64,000 nt of DNA from Erythrobacter crassostreae (GCF_019204045.1 NZ_JAGSPC010000002.1:62001-126000); one strand, 5' to 3'; shown: positions 8,310 to 18,576, counted from the first letter of the stretch. Notes: a model not told the origin generated them from the letters alone. Program-made: numbers and translations.

Positions 8310-10127
8310 TTACTCTTCACCCATCCGCAACGCAGCAATAAACGCTTCCTGCGGGATGCTCACATTCCCGTACTCGCGCATCTTGGCTTTACCCTTTTTC
8401 TGCTTTTCCAGCAGTTTCTTCTTACGCGAAATATCGCCGCCGTAACATTTGGCGGTCACGTCCTTGCGCATCGCCGCGATAGTCTCGCGCGCGATGATTT
8501 TGCCGCCGATGGCGGCTTGCACGGGGATTTTGAACAGGTGGCGCGGGATCAGGTCTTTTAACCGTTCGCACATGCCGCGCCCGCGCTCTTCCGCCACGCC
8601 TGCATGGACGATCAGCGATAGCGCATCGACCGGCTCGGCATTCACGAGGATGTTCATCTTCACCAGATCGCCCTCACGCAGGCCGATTTGCTCGTAATCA
8701 AAGCTGGCATAGCCGCGGCTGATCGATTTCAGGCGGTCGTAGAAATCGAACACCACTTCGTTCAGCGGCAATTCGTATGTCACCTGCGCGCGGCCACCCA
8801 CATATGTCAGGTCGGTCTGCACGCCGCGCCGGTCCTGACACAGTTTCAGGATGCTGCCGAGATATTCGTCGGGCGTGTAAATCACCGCTTTTATCCACGG
8901 TTCCTCAATCATGTCGATGCGGTTTACATCCGGCCAATCGGCGGGGTTGTGGAGCATGATCTCCTTCGCGTCCTCATTCTTCGTCTTACCCAATTGCAGG
9001 CGGTAAACGACCGAAGGCGCAGTGGTGATCAGATCAAGGTCATATTCGCGGCTGAGGCGTTCCTGAATAATCTCGAGGTGCAACAGGCCGAGGAAGCCGG
9101 CGCGGAACCCAAAGCCAAGCGCGGCGGAGCTTTCCATTTCAAAGCTGAAGCTGGCATCGTTAAGCCGCAATTTGGCGATGCTTTCGCGCAGTTTTTCGAA
9201 ATCTGCCGCGTCCACAGGGAACAGGCCGCAGAACACGACCGGTTGCACTTCCTTATATCCGGGCAGCGCCTTTTCCGCCCCGCCCTTCACCGTGGTGATC
9301 GTGTCACCGACGCGGGCTTGCTCAACCTCTTTGATCTGCGCGGTGATAAAGCCGATCTCGCCCGGGCCAAGCTCGGTCAGGTCGGTGCGTTTCGGGCTGA
9401 AACAGCCGACGCGGTCAATCAGATGCTGGGTGCCGCCCTGCATGAATTTGATGTTGAGCCCTTTGGACAGCACGCCTTCGATCACGCGGACGAGGATCAC
9501 GACGCCCAGATACGGGTCGTACCAGCTGTCCACCAAAGAGGCTTTAAGCGGCACGTCGCGGTCGCCCTTTGGCGGGGGGATTTTGGCGACGACCGCTTCG
9601 AGCACTTCTTCGATACCGATGCCGGTTTTGGCTGACGTCATGACCGCTTCAGATGCGTCGAGGCCGATTACCTCTTCGATTTCCTCCCGCACGCGTTCCG
9701 GCTCTGCCGCAGGCAGATCGACCTTGTTGATGACGCAGACGATTTCGTGGTCGTGCTCGATTGATTGATAGACATTGGCGAGCGTCTGCGCCTCAACGCC
9801 CTGAGCGGCGTCTACGATGAGCAGCGCGCCTTCACACGCTGCGAGACTGCGCGAGACTTCATAGGCGAAATCTACATGGCCGGGCGTGTCCATCAGGTTG
9901 AGCTGATAGGTCTCGCCATCTTTGGCGGTGTAGTTGAGGCGCACAGTCTGCGCCTTGATCGTGATGCCACGCTCTTTCTCGATATCCATATTATCAAGGA
10001 CTTGCTCGGACATCTCACGCGTCGTCAGCCCGCCGGTGAACTGAATCAAACGGTCAGCCAGCGTGGATTTGCCATGATCGATGTGCGCGATAATGGAGAA
10101 ATTGCGAATTTTGGAAAGGTCAGTCAT
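8310..10127 (-). CDS. lepA: Elongation factor 4 (LepA)
   Basis: LepA is a ribosome-associated GTPase that back-translocates or remodels stalled ribosomes and assists initiation. The 605-residue length is normal. Visible motifs are the P-loop in AHIDHGKST, switch II DTPGH, and NKVD for guanine recognition. The LepA-specific C-terminal domain ends in the Lys-rich [16 protein letters not shown]. The family start MTDLSKIRN is at 10127; an upstream in-frame start at 10196 would add an unlikely 23 residues. It lies 79 nt downstream of the first GGDEF-EAL gene on the same strand. Confidence 0.97.
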   Translation of the reverse strand: MTDLSKIRNFSIIAHIDHGKSTLADRLIQFTGGLTTREMSEQVLDNMDIEKERGITIKAQTVRLNYTAKDGETYQLNLMDTPGHVDFAYEVSRSLAACEGALLIVDAAQGVEAQTLANVYQSIEHDHEIVCVINKVDLPAAEPERVREEIEEVIGLDASEAVMTSAKTGIGIEEVLEAVVAKIPPPKGDRDVPLKASLVDSWYDPYLGVVILVRVIEGVLSKGLNIKFMQGGTQHLIDRVGCFSPKRTDLTELGPGEIGFITAQIKEVEQARVGDTITTVKGGAEKALPGYKEVQPVVFCGLFPVDAADFEKLRESIAKLRLNDASFSFEMESSAALGFGFRAGFLGLLHLEIIQERLSREYDLDLITTAPSVVYRLQLGKTKNEDAKEIMLHNPADWPDVNRIDMIEEPWIKAVIYTPDEYLGSILKLCQDRRGVQTDLTYVGGRAQVTYELPLNEVVFDFYDRLKSISRGYASFDYEQIGLREGDLVKMNILVNAEPVDALSLIVHAGVAEERGRGMCERLKDLIPRHLFKIPVQAAIGGKIIARETIAAMRKDVTAKCYGGDISRKKKLLEKQKKGKAKMREYGNVSIPQEAFIAALRMGEE

Positions 10128-10206
10128 TACTACGCGCAGATAGCGGTAGGAAAGCGCTATGTCATTCGCGAAAATCGCAACAGTCGCTTTGACCAACGGT
10201 GAGACC

Positions 10207-12399
10207 TTAAGCGGCTTCGTTCGCCGGGCTCGTGACGTAGCCGAATTGCGGCATACTTGCGCTCTGGTTCAGCAGCCCGCCTTGCATGCCTTTATAGTTT
10301 CCTGGCTCAAGGGCAGCCAACGGCGCCCCTGCTGCTGTTAGCGCGTAGGGCGACACTCGATTGCGAGTACACAATCCGCCTGATCCGTCGTCAACCAATG
10401 GCTGCTCAAATTCCAAACCCTGCGTGTCCGACATGGCGCGAATAACTGTGGCAACGGCCAGTTGCCCCCCGCCAAGGTCCACGACAAATTGCGTGCCCTT
10501 CGGGACATCGGCAAGGCCCTGAATAAGGGCTCCGGATCGTGATAGATTTCGCAGGGTGACTTCGTAAGAGTGGTCATCATGAATAACCTGAATCTTGCGG
10601 TAAACCGTCCTGCGGCGCGCCCGTTTCGTTCGGTCTCCGCAGGGTTCTATGGTCCACCCTTCCCCAAGCAATTCCGCGATCACAGTCTCTTGCCTTACCG
10701 GATCAGAGAAAATCGGCCCTTCGACAAAACTGACACCGCAATCGAGAAGCGAGGCGAGCAGCATGTTTGACTCGATGCCGTTTGCAATCGTGTCCATTTC
10801 GAGAGCGCCTGAGAGCGCAACGATTGCCCGGACCAAGCTTAACTCGCGGCTGTCATGCCGGTCTGCCTCGGCCAGCAATTTTTCATCGATCTTAATCGCA
10901 TCGAATGGTGCTCGGCGCAGATAGGCGAGCGATGAGTATCCGCTGCCGAATTCATCAAGTGTTAGCCGCACTCCTAGCTTGAACAATTGAGCAAGCGTAC
11001 GGTCAACCTGATTTGTGTCGCCAAAGAATACGGCCTCGTTGACTTCCAATTCCAAGCGTCCAGCCTGCATGTCTGCTGTTTTCAAAGCATCCGCTACAAA
11101 CTCAACGAAATCGCTGTGATTGAACAGTTGTACAGGGACATTTACCGCAACCCGAACACTGTCAGGCCACTCAGCAGCTTGACCACATGCTTGAGAAATT
11201 GCCCATTTGCCGACTTCAATAACCTGGCTCGAACCGTCGAGGATAGATGCGAACTCGTCCTCGTCGATCTCTCCGCGTTGCTCATGTTCCCAGCAAATGT
11301 GAGCTTCGAGCGCGCTGACTTTCTGCGTCTTCGCGTGCACGATTGGTTCGTATTTAAGGAACAGTTCTTTCTCACGAACAGCCTTGCCGACATCCGCTTC
11401 GAGGCGCCGGCGAAAGATCGCTTCATTTTCGAGTTCACATGAGAAAAAGCGATACTGGCCGCGACCACCATTTTTGGCTGCGTAAAGCGCAAGGTCGGCT
11501 GACCGGACCACTTCGTCGCATGTTACGCCGTCATGCGGGGCGATAGCGACACCGACTGACGCGCCAATGACGCATCTGCCTTCGTCCAAAGAATATGGCT
11601 GCTTGAGCATCGTGATGATCTTCGAAGCTATGTCACCAAGGACGCCGCGATCATCAATATCTGGTATCATGACCTGAAATTCGTCACCACCAAGACGGCC
11701 GATTTCACAGTCTTGATCAATTGCGCGTTTCAACCGGTCAGCGACCTGCTTTAGCAGCTCATCGCCAGCGGCATGTCCAAGCGTATCGTTCACTTGTTTG
11801 AATTTATCGAGATCAAGCATCATGATCGCACAATCGCGTTTCGCCGCTTTGAATGCGGTAAGCGTCGTTTCGATCTGCTGCGCCATACGGTGGCGGTTCA
11901 TTAGCCCGGTAAGGGAGTCGAACTTCGCCAGGCGTGCTGTCTCGGCCTCGCGGTGATACTCCTTAGTAATATCGGCGCCAGTCCCGCGAAATCCGTTGAA
12001 CCTGTTAGAACCGTCAAAAACAGGCTGACCGGCAAGGCGCACAACGGCACCTTCTGGTCGGTTAGCAGCTCGGACAGCAAAGCCGCTGAAACCCTTTCGG
12101 GCAGCGTGTACCAATGAAAGGGACTTTGTGCGGCCATCGCCCTCAATTGGGTTGAAAACGTTCGCCAGCGCCTTGCCGATCAAATCATCGAGCGGAATTT
12201 CGAGCCGGTCGGCGATTGCACCGCTAAGATAGGTCAGATTTCCGTCTGCATCGCTCGCCCAGAACCAGCCAAGCCCTGACTGCTCGAGATCATCAAGCAT
12301 AGCGAGGCGTTCACCATCGGACATCTCCGAGGCGGCTTCGGTTCGAAAATTGCGGAGTAGACTACCGCTTTTCGATGACAAGAGACCCTTTAGGGACAC
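10207..12399 (-). CDS. PAS-GGDEF-EAL-PilZ protein with degraded EAL domain
   Basis: The protein has about 730 residues: a PAS-like sensor ([19 protein letters not shown]), a GGDEF domain with an intact GGDEF motif, an EAL domain, and a C-terminal PilZ domain with RTVYR and NLSRSG. The GGDEF domain should make c-di-GMP, and no RxxD inhibitory site precedes it. The EAL domain is altered at several catalytic positions: EAL is EAH, DDFG is DEFG, AEGVE is ANGIE, and the late Gln of QG is Glu. It is therefore probably not a phosphodiesterase. The GTG at 12399 with GGAGG upstream fits the paralogue's N-terminus better than the GTG at 12453. It is a tandem paralogue of the next gene. Confidence 0.88.
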   Translation of the reverse strand: MSLKGLLSSKSGSLLRNFRTEAASEMSDGERLAMLDDLEQSGLGWFWASDADGNLTYLSGAIADRLEIPLDDLIGKALANVFNPIEGDGRTKSLSLVHAARKGFSGFAVRAANRPEGAVVRLAGQPVFDGSNRFNGFRGTGADITKEYHREAETARLAKFDSLTGLMNRHRMAQQIETTLTAFKAAKRDCAIMMLDLDKFKQVNDTLGHAAGDELLKQVADRLKRAIDQDCEIGRLGGDEFQVMIPDIDDRGVLGDIASKIITMLKQPYSLDEGRCVIGASVGVAIAPHDGVTCDEVVRSADLALYAAKNGGRGQYRFFSCELENEAIFRRRLEADVGKAVREKELFLKYEPIVHAKTQKVSALEAHICWEHEQRGEIDEDEFASILDGSSQVIEVGKWAISQACGQAAEWPDSVRVAVNVPVQLFNHSDFVEFVADALKTADMQAGRLELEVNEAVFFGDTNQVDRTLAQLFKLGVRLTLDEFGSGYSSLAYLRRAPFDAIKIDEKLLAEADRHDSRELSLVRAIVALSGALEMDTIANGIESNMLLASLLDCGVSFVEGPIFSDPVRQETVIAELLGEGWTIEPCGDRTKRARRRTVYRKIQVIHDDHSYEVTLRNLSRSGALIQGLADVPKGTQFVVDLGGGQLAVATVIRAMSDTQGLEFEQPLVDDGSGGLCTRNRVSPYALTAAGAPLAALEPGNYKGMQGGLLNQSASMPQFGYVTSPANEAA

Positions 12400-12517
12400 C
12401 TGTACAATTCCTCCAACACAGCAATTGGCCAGACCATTCTGGTTCTCAATCACGAGTAAACTCGGTTGGTTATTTTTTTGCTAAGATTGCAGCCAATTGA
12501 CCACCAAAGCGCTGCTT

Positions 12518-12536
12518 CCACGCCTTGGTAGCGTGG
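12518..12536. repeat. Intergenic hairpin between the two GGDEF-EAL genes
   Basis: CCACGC and GCGTGG form a 6-bp perfect inverted repeat around a 7-nt loop between the paralogues. No T-run follows on the transcribed (minus) strand, so it is not a canonical intrinsic terminator. It could reduce readthrough or protect the upstream message. Confidence 0.35.
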
Positions 12537-12560
12537 CATCCCGTTAAAGGGTCAGTAAGG

Positions 12561-14777
12561 CTATCCAGCCAACTGTTCGCTTTGAGCGTTCATATCGACC
12601 TCGATAAATGCCTTGGGGCTTTTGCTCATTGCGCCAGTGATCGCTGCGACTGCAATATCGTTGAGCGCGCCAAGCGGCCGGCCCGCTGCTTCAATCTGGT
12701 AAGGTGAAACCCGGTGCCGCGTGCAGAGCCCTTCTGCCCCGTCACTTACCAAATGAGTTTCAAACTCCACGCCCTGGCTAAAGCCTTCGGACCTTCGCAC
12801 TTTCGCAACTGCTAGCTGACCGCCGCCCAGATCCAGAACGACATCCGTGCCGATCGGCACGTCGAGCAACCCTTCAATCTTTGCACCCGTTTTAGAAAGA
12901 TTGCGGAGGAACACGCTGTACCGGCTATCCTCATGGATAAGACCAACCTTGCGGAATTCGGTCCTGCGATCCGAACGGTATTTTTCGGGGCCCTTTGGCT
13001 CGAACAAGAGATCGCCCTTTTGCAGTCGCTCGCTGAACTCTTGCTCGGGTATTGCTCTTGAGAAGATAGCGCCTTGAATACGGGACGCTCCGAAAGAAAC
13101 GACTGCTTCAAGCTCGTCTTTGGTTTCGACGCCTTCAGCCACGGTCTCCATGTTTAGCGCCTTGGCTAGGCTCACAACTGCTGAAACGATCGCTCCGTTG
13201 TTGTTGCCTTCCTCGGTGCAGCCACGCACGAAACTCTGATCAATTTTGATTTTGTCGAAAGGAGCATCACGCAAATAACTGAGCGATGAGTAGCCGGTCC
13301 CAAAATCATCAAGCGCCAGCCGCACGCCGATCTCTTTCAATTCGCGGAACATTCTCAGCGCGCGATCAATATCGCCGACAAAAACGCTTTCTGTGATCTC
13401 AAGCTCGATTTGCGAAGGCTCTACGCCGGAGTTTTGTAGCGCCTTCTTCACAACATCTATGAAAGTGTCGGATGCAAATTGGACCGCCGATACGTTGACA
13501 GCCGCGCAAATTCCACCGGGCCATTTGGCGACTTTCTGACACACATCGTTGATCGCCCATTCGCCAAGTTCGCGGATAATGCCAACTTCTTCCGCCACCG
13601 GAATAAAGTCAGCAGGCGAAATCATACCGCGATCAGAATGGTTCCACCGCATCAACGCCTCAGCGCAAACGACGCGGTGCTCATCTGAGCTAACGATTGG
13701 TTGAAAGTGCATTTCCAGTTCGTTTTTGGATAGCGCATCGCGCAAATCCTCCTCGATCTGGTGGCGGTGGCTCGCTTGGTCACGAAGGTCCGTCGAATAG
13801 AAACGGAATTGACCGCGGCCACCGCCCTTTGCAGCATACAACGCCAGGTCGGCCGCCTTGATCAGCTCTTCGCTTTCAATCCCATCGAATGGAGCGACTG
13901 CGACGCCGATTGAGCATCCGATCACCGCACGCATTCCGTTGATAGAATATGGCTGTGAGAGCATTTGAATGATCCGCTCTGACAGATCGCCAAGAATGGC
14001 GCGATCTTCTACGTCGGGCAGCAGAACCTGAAATTCGTCTCCACCCAAACGCCCTATCTCACCTTGATCGCCGACGATGCGGGTAAGGCGTTGAGAGACC
14101 TGCTTTAGTAGCTCGTCGCCAGCGGGATGACCCATCGTATCATTGACCTGTTTGAATCGGTCGAGATCAAGCAGGATGGTTGCACAGCTTCGCTTCGCCA
14201 CCTGAAATGAGGTTAGAGTCGCCTCCAATTTGTGTGTGATGCGGTGACGATTTGCCAGACCTGTCAGCGCGTCATAGCGGGACATTTTCTCTGCGTCGCG
14301 CTGACTGGCAATAGTAGCTGTAACATCGCGTGCGATACCGTGATATCCGCTGAACGCATCATCGCCGCTCTGCCGCGGGGCTCCGGAAATTTCCCACCAA
14401 ACCGTCTTACCGCCCCGGTCCAATTTCACGATCGTGGGCCGTAGTGAATTGCGCGCAGCCAACTGGAACTTTAGCGGGCGCTGATTGGCTGCCTCTTCGG
14501 CCTCTTCATCGTCAAGAAAGAGTTCACTGATTTTCGTGCCGAGCAGCTCATCAACTTGATCAGACAATCGGTCAGCCGCAGGCTCTGACAAATAGATCAG
14601 ACGCCCGGCCTTATCGCTGGCCCAAAACCAGCCAAGGTTTGACCGCTCAAGGCTGTCGAGCAATCCCGCGCGGCGTTCAACATCAGACGACAGGATAGGA
14701 GCCAGAGGTGCGCTATCACCACCTGGATCAGATACAGGCTGCTGTGCCCCGCTAAACCTTGATAACAATCCGCCCAT
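12561..14777 (-). CDS. PAS-GGDEF-EAL-PilZ c-di-GMP turnover protein
   Basis: The 738-residue protein has the same order as its neighbour: a PAS-like domain ([16 protein letters not shown]), GGDEF ([11 protein letters not shown]), EAL, then PilZ (RTEFR, NLSKTG). Here the EAL signature is complete: AEALMRW, the Asn of AVNVS, ELEITES, LALDDFGTGYSS, KIKIDQSF, VAEGVET and the Gln of IQGAIFS. It can therefore be predicted to hydrolyse c-di-GMP as well as to make it, with PilZ as a built-in product sensor. No RxxD I-site precedes GGDEF. No transmembrane segment is visible, so it is cytoplasmic. It is divergent from the PHA synthase across about 200 bp. Confidence 0.92.
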   Translation of the reverse strand: MGGLLSRFSGAQQPVSDPGGDSAPLAPILSSDVERRAGLLDSLERSNLGWFWASDKAGRLIYLSEPAADRLSDQVDELLGTKISELFLDDEEAEEAANQRPLKFQLAARNSLRPTIVKLDRGGKTVWWEISGAPRQSGDDAFSGYHGIARDVTATIASQRDAEKMSRYDALTGLANRHRITHKLEATLTSFQVAKRSCATILLDLDRFKQVNDTMGHPAGDELLKQVSQRLTRIVGDQGEIGRLGGDEFQVLLPDVEDRAILGDLSERIIQMLSQPYSINGMRAVIGCSIGVAVAPFDGIESEELIKAADLALYAAKGGGRGQFRFYSTDLRDQASHRHQIEEDLRDALSKNELEMHFQPIVSSDEHRVVCAEALMRWNHSDRGMISPADFIPVAEEVGIIRELGEWAINDVCQKVAKWPGGICAAVNVSAVQFASDTFIDVVKKALQNSGVEPSQIELEITESVFVGDIDRALRMFRELKEIGVRLALDDFGTGYSSLSYLRDAPFDKIKIDQSFVRGCTEEGNNNGAIVSAVVSLAKALNMETVAEGVETKDELEAVVSFGASRIQGAIFSRAIPEQEFSERLQKGDLLFEPKGPEKYRSDRRTEFRKVGLIHEDSRYSVFLRNLSKTGAKIEGLLDVPIGTDVVLDLGGGQLAVAKVRRSEGFSQGVEFETHLVSDGAEGLCTRHRVSPYQIEAAGRPLGALNDIAVAAITGAMSKSPKAFIEVDMNAQSEQLAG

Positions 14778-14976
14778 GACCAGGCATTCTCCAGCGCAAA
14801 ATTCCAGACTGCGCTCATTAGCGTGTGACTAGTTGAGGAATGGCTAAGACAGGTTAACCCAAGTGCGCCGTGTTCTGGGAACCTGCGAGCATGCTTGAAA
14901 CTTGTTAAGGCAAGAGGCATGACTTGAGGCGATAGAGAAAGTCAGCCGGAGAGCGGACTATTCAAAAGGGGATCAA

Positions 14977-16674
14977 ATGTCAGACGGCACAATCAAGCTT
15001 GAAAACGAAGCTGCACAGTCCACCAATGCGCTAGGCCCCTTAATCGGCGTTGCGCGTGAGGATTTTGTTAGTGCGGTGGCGCTGCTGCTGCGTGAAACTG
15101 CGTCTGATCCCAACCGCGCCATCAGACACGCGCGGTCCTTTGGCGAAGACATGGTCAAAATCATGACCGGCAAAAGTGAGCTTGCCCCGAACCCCAAGGA
15201 CAAGCGCTTTCAAGATCCCGCATGGCAGTTCAATCCATTCTTCCGCGCCGGTGCGCAATATTACCTGGCGGTGCAGAAAGGTATGCGCAGCTGGCTTGAG
15301 GATTTGGAACTGGACGAATTGGAGCGCAACCGCGCCAATTTCATCGCGAACATCATCCTAGATGGTCTCGCCCCGACCAACTCATTGGTTGGCAATCCGA
15401 TTGCGCAAAAGCAGATCATCAATTCCGGCGGTTTGTCTCTGATAAAGGGATTGCAGAACGCCTATAACGATCTCGTCCATAACAAAGGGATGGTCAGTCA
15501 GGTTGACAAGCGACCGTTCACAATCGGCAAGAATATCGCGACTAGCGAAGGTTCTGTTGTGCATCGCACCGAGATGTACGAGCTAGTGCAATACGCGCCA
15601 ACAACCGATGAAGTGCACGAAATCCCGCAGATGACGATCCCGCCGCAGATCAACAAGATGTACATCAATGATCTGTCGCCAGAGAAATCGATCATTAAGT
15701 GGCAGCTCGATAACGGCCTGCAAACCTTTGTAATCTCATGGCGCAACCCGTCCAAAGATCAGGGGCACTGGGGCCTTGGTGATTACATCGCTTCTTGCGA
15801 AGAAGCATTGGAAGTCGTCTCGCAAATCACGGGTTCGAAAAAGGTCAATGTTTCGGCGGGCTGCTCCGGCGGCCAGACAGCTTCGGTGCTCGCATCGAAA
15901 CTCGCAGCGACCAAAAATGATGTGATGGGCACGCTTACGCTGATGGTCTGCGTCCTGCATCCGAAGCAAACCGATATCGAAGCAGCATCGCTCGTCAGCG
16001 AGAACGGCACCCAGCTCGCACGCCAACGCGCCGCGAAGGCAGGCATCATCAAGGCCGATGACCTAGCTCGCGGTTTTGCATGGTTGCGACCAAACGATCT
16101 CATCTGGAACTATGTGATCAACAATTACCTGCTCGGCATGGACCCTCCAGCTTTCGATGTTCTGTACTGGAACGCCGATGCGACGAACCTCTCTGCCACG
16201 CTGATGGGTGATTTCCTCACACTGTTCGACACCCTCGCTTTCACAAAGCAAGGCGAAGTCGAAGTCGCAGATCATATGCTCGACCTGTCAAAGGTCACTT
16301 CTGATATGTTTATCCTAGGCGGTGTCACAGATCACATCACGCCGTGGAAAGCGACCTATCGTTCCACGCAGTTGTTCGGCTCGAAAAACGTCACATATGT
16401 CCTAAGCCAGTCTGGCCACATGCAGGCAATCCTCAACCCTCCCGGCAATCCGAAAGCCAAATATTTCGTGCAGAAAAAGAAGGGCAAATTGCCTGACACT
16501 GCGGACGAATGGCTGCAGGGAACAGAAGAGGTCAAAGGCAGCTGGTGGCCATATTGGATGGAATGGATCCAGGCCCGCTCTGGCGGAATGAAAGCGGCAC
16601 CAAAGAAACTGGGCAGTGCCAAGCACAAACCGTCTGACCCTGCACCCGGACTCTACGTTGTCGAAGAAGTCTGA
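14977..16674 (+). CDS. phaC: Polyhydroxyalkanoate synthase, class II-like
   Basis: The enzyme polymerises (R)-3-hydroxyacyl-CoA into PHA on the surface of storage granules. The 565-residue length and layout match class II synthases, which prefer medium-chain monomers. The lipase-like box is AGCSGGQ with Cys296 as nucleophile. The acid is Asp452 in GVTDHITPW, and the general base His481 in QSGHMQAI. These numbers coincide closely with those known for Pseudomonas PhaC1. The ATG follows AAAAGGGGATCAA. The next gene on the strand is a matching depolymerase, which supports a medium-chain PHA role; the substrate range itself is inference. Confidence 0.93.
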   Translation: MSDGTIKLENEAAQSTNALGPLIGVAREDFVSAVALLLRETASDPNRAIRHARSFGEDMVKIMTGKSELAPNPKDKRFQDPAWQFNPFFRAGAQYYLAVQKGMRSWLEDLELDELERNRANFIANIILDGLAPTNSLVGNPIAQKQIINSGGLSLIKGLQNAYNDLVHNKGMVSQVDKRPFTIGKNIATSEGSVVHRTEMYELVQYAPTTDEVHEIPQMTIPPQINKMYINDLSPEKSIIKWQLDNGLQTFVISWRNPSKDQGHWGLGDYIASCEEALEVVSQITGSKKVNVSAGCSGGQTASVLASKLAATKNDVMGTLTLMVCVLHPKQTDIEAASLVSENGTQLARQRAAKAGIIKADDLARGFAWLRPNDLIWNYVINNYLLGMDPPAFDVLYWNADATNLSATLMGDFLTLFDTLAFTKQGEVEVADHMLDLSKVTSDMFILGGVTDHITPWKATYRSTQLFGSKNVTYVLSQSGHMQAILNPPGNPKAKYFVQKKKGKLPDTADEWLQGTEEVKGSWWPYWMEWIQARSGGMKAAPKKLGSAKHKPSDPAPGLYVVEEV

Positions 16675-16708
16675 TAAGGGCTACACGGAACACAGATTTA
16701 CAGCTTAT

Positions 16709-16747
16709 GGGAGGCACCCCCGTTAGGGATCAACGAGGGTGCCTCCC
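16709..16747. terminator. Strong hairpin between PHA synthase and depolymerase genes
   Basis: A 16-bp stem with a single mismatch and a 7-nt loop: arms GGGAGGCACCCCCGTT (16709-16724) and AACGAGGGTGCCTCCC (16732-16747). No T-run follows, so it is either an imperfect terminator or a processing/stability hairpin that sets synthase and depolymerase expression apart. It is the most stable-looking intergenic stem in this part of the window. Confidence 0.7.
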
Positions 16748-16795
16748 ACCCACGTTTCAGGCCCAACCGAAATGTGAACGAAGGACGGGAAATAC

Positions 16796-17656
16796 ATGTC
16801 TGATGTCTTGAAAGACGCCGTGGTGTCCATGCAGCAAGTGGGCGGGCGGACGCTACGGGTTGCTACATGGCGCCTCGATGAGAAGAGCGACCATCTGCCG
16901 GTTTTGTTCTTCAACGGGATCGGCGCGAATATTGAGGCTGTGGCCCCGCTCGCCGATGCCCTTTCAGAGCGCGGCTTCATCATGTTCGATATGCCGGGCG
17001 TGGGCGAATCACCCGATCCGACGATCCCCTACAATCCCTTCACGATGAGCTGGACAGCGTCCAAGTTGCTCGATCAGCTGGGGATAGACGATGTTGATGT
17101 CATGGGTATCAGTTGGGGCGGCGGCATGGCGCAGCATTTTGCCATGCAACACGCAGCCCGCACGCGGCGTCTCGTTCTCATCGCGACCAGCGCCGGTATG
17201 TTGATGATGCCCGGAAGTCCAAAGGCCCTCACAAAGATGGCCAATCCGCGGCGCTATATCGACACCGACTACATGTTGAAGAATTTTGAGACGCTTTACG
17301 GCGAAGGTCTGGGCAAATCGAAGGGCAAAAAGGGGCATATGTCCTTGCTTAAACCCCCTTCCCCGCGCGGCTATATGTACCAATTGATGTGTATGCTCGG
17401 TTGGACCAGCGCGCCTGCTTTGCCGTTTTTACTGAAACAGAAAACGCTCATCATGATGGGTGATGACGATGCAATTGTGCCGCTGACCAATGGTAAGTTC
17501 CTGTCGATGCTAATCCCGAACAGTGAGCTGGTCGTGATGGAAGGTGGCGGTCACTTGTTCCTGCTCAGCCATAAAGAGGAAAGCGTGAAGGCTATTCGCG
17601 GTTTCTTGAATGGCACAGCGGCAGACGCGGAAAGCAACGAAGCACAAGCGGCATAA
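16796..17656 (+). CDS. phaZ: Intracellular PHA depolymerase (PhaZ-like)
   Basis: This 286-residue alpha/beta hydrolase closely resembles the medium-chain PHA depolymerase of pseudomonads over most of its length, including LFFNGIGANIE, GISWGGGMAQ, NPRRYID and LGWTS. The predicted triad is Ser106 in GISWGG, an Asp in MGDDDAIVP (223-225), and His253 in GGHLF. It would mobilise stored PHA from granules. It lies 121 nt after the synthase, separated by a large hairpin, so the two are probably one operon with differential output. There is no signal peptide, which fits an intracellular enzyme. Confidence 0.88.
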   Translation: MSDVLKDAVVSMQQVGGRTLRVATWRLDEKSDHLPVLFFNGIGANIEAVAPLADALSERGFIMFDMPGVGESPDPTIPYNPFTMSWTASKLLDQLGIDDVDVMGISWGGGMAQHFAMQHAARTRRLVLIATSAGMLMMPGSPKALTKMANPRRYIDTDYMLKNFETLYGEGLGKSKGKKGHMSLLKPPSPRGYMYQLMCMLGWTSAPALPFLLKQKTLIMMGDDDAIVPLTNGKFLSMLIPNSELVVMEGGGHLFLLSHKEESVKAIRGFLNGTAADAESNEAQAA

Positions 17657-17667
17657 GGTAGGCGCAG

Positions 17668-18576
17668 TTAAGCGCCCGGCAGCCAGTCTTTCAAAGCCGC
17701 GTTGACCGCCTCAGGCGCGTCTTGCTGAACCCAATGAGAGACGCCGGGAAAGCGCTTCAGCGTGAAATCCGGCACCCATTCCTCTGTCCCTTCGGTGCAA
17801 TGGATGTTGAGAGCAACATCCTCTTCCCCCCACAGCATCAACGTGGGCACTTGGACACCGAATTCTCGCATATTCAACGTGCCGCGATGACGCAGCAATG
17901 CGCGATAGTAATTGACCATTGCGGTTCGTGCGCCTTTGCGCATTGCCGCCTTATTGTAGATTGCCTGTACCTCCGGGCCGAATAACTCGCGGTTGCAGCT
18001 GATCTTTTCGATCAACCTGCCCGCAGTCTGACCACCGCCGCGCCCCAGCATTTTCTCCGGCACCCATGGAAGCTGGAAAAAATAGATGTACCAGCTCTTC
18101 TTCAATTGCCGCCATTGCTTGATCTCCCGCATTGCAACCTGAGGATGCGGAACGTTCATAATCACCAATCGATCAAGATCGGGTTTGTGCGCGATCGCAT
18201 ATGCCCATGCGATAATCGCACCCCAATCGTGTGCGAACAAAGTTACCTTCTCCGCGCCGCTAGCCTTGATGAGAGCGGCAACATCACCTGTGAGCTTGTC
18301 CATCGCATAATTGCGAACGCCCTCTGGCCGCGATGTGCCACCATAGCCCCGTAGGTTTGGCGCCCATACGCGGTACCCCATTTCTGCGAGCAAGGGCATC
18401 TGATGCCGCCAACTGAAATGCAGCTCTGGAAACCCGTGAAGACAAAGAGCGAGATGATCGCCCTCGCCCGCCTTAGCGACCTCAAATGTCAGTTCTCCCG
18501 CCTCGACAAAATCGATGGAAATTCCGCTGGCTACATCGGGCGTCCAGCTCTTCGGTCCACTTGGCTTCATGGTCAT
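17668..18576 (-). CDS. Alpha/beta hydrolase, epoxide hydrolase-like
   Basis: The 302-residue protein has the epoxide hydrolase order: HGFPE oxyanion motif, then the nucleophile Asp in FAHDWGAI, a cap domain with several Trp and Tyr residues (KSWYIYFFQLPWVPEK, NYYRALLR), the acid in LWGEEDVAL and the base His in GVSHWVQQ. An Asp rather than Ser nucleophile indicates epoxide hydrolase or haloacetate dehalogenase chemistry through an alkyl-enzyme ester. The HGFPE form favours epoxide hydrolase. It is convergent with the depolymerase gene (gap 11 nt) and divergent from the amidohydrolase. The substrate cannot be told from sequence. Confidence 0.8.
   Translation of the reverse strand: MTMKPSGPKSWTPDVASGISIDFVEAGELTFEVAKAGEGDHLALCLHGFPELHFSWRHQMPLLAEMGYRVWAPNLRGYGGTSRPEGVRNYAMDKLTGDVAALIKASGAEKVTLFAHDWGAIIAWAYAIAHKPDLDRLVIMNVPHPQVAMREIKQWRQLKKSWYIYFFQLPWVPEKMLGRGGGQTAGRLIEKISCNRELFGPEVQAIYNKAAMRKGARTAMVNYYRALLRHRGTLNMREFGVQVPTLMLWGEEDVALNIHCTEGTEEWVPDFTLKRFPGVSHWVQQDAPEAVNAALKDWLPGA

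Noticed and set aside
8240..8310. GGGAC/GTCCC hairpin as the lepA terminator
   Set aside because: The stem is only 5 bp and no T-run follows on the minus strand.
8688..9635. A 315-codon plus-strand frame opposite lepA
   Set aside because: It is antisense to the conserved GTPase. No start signal or motif is visible.
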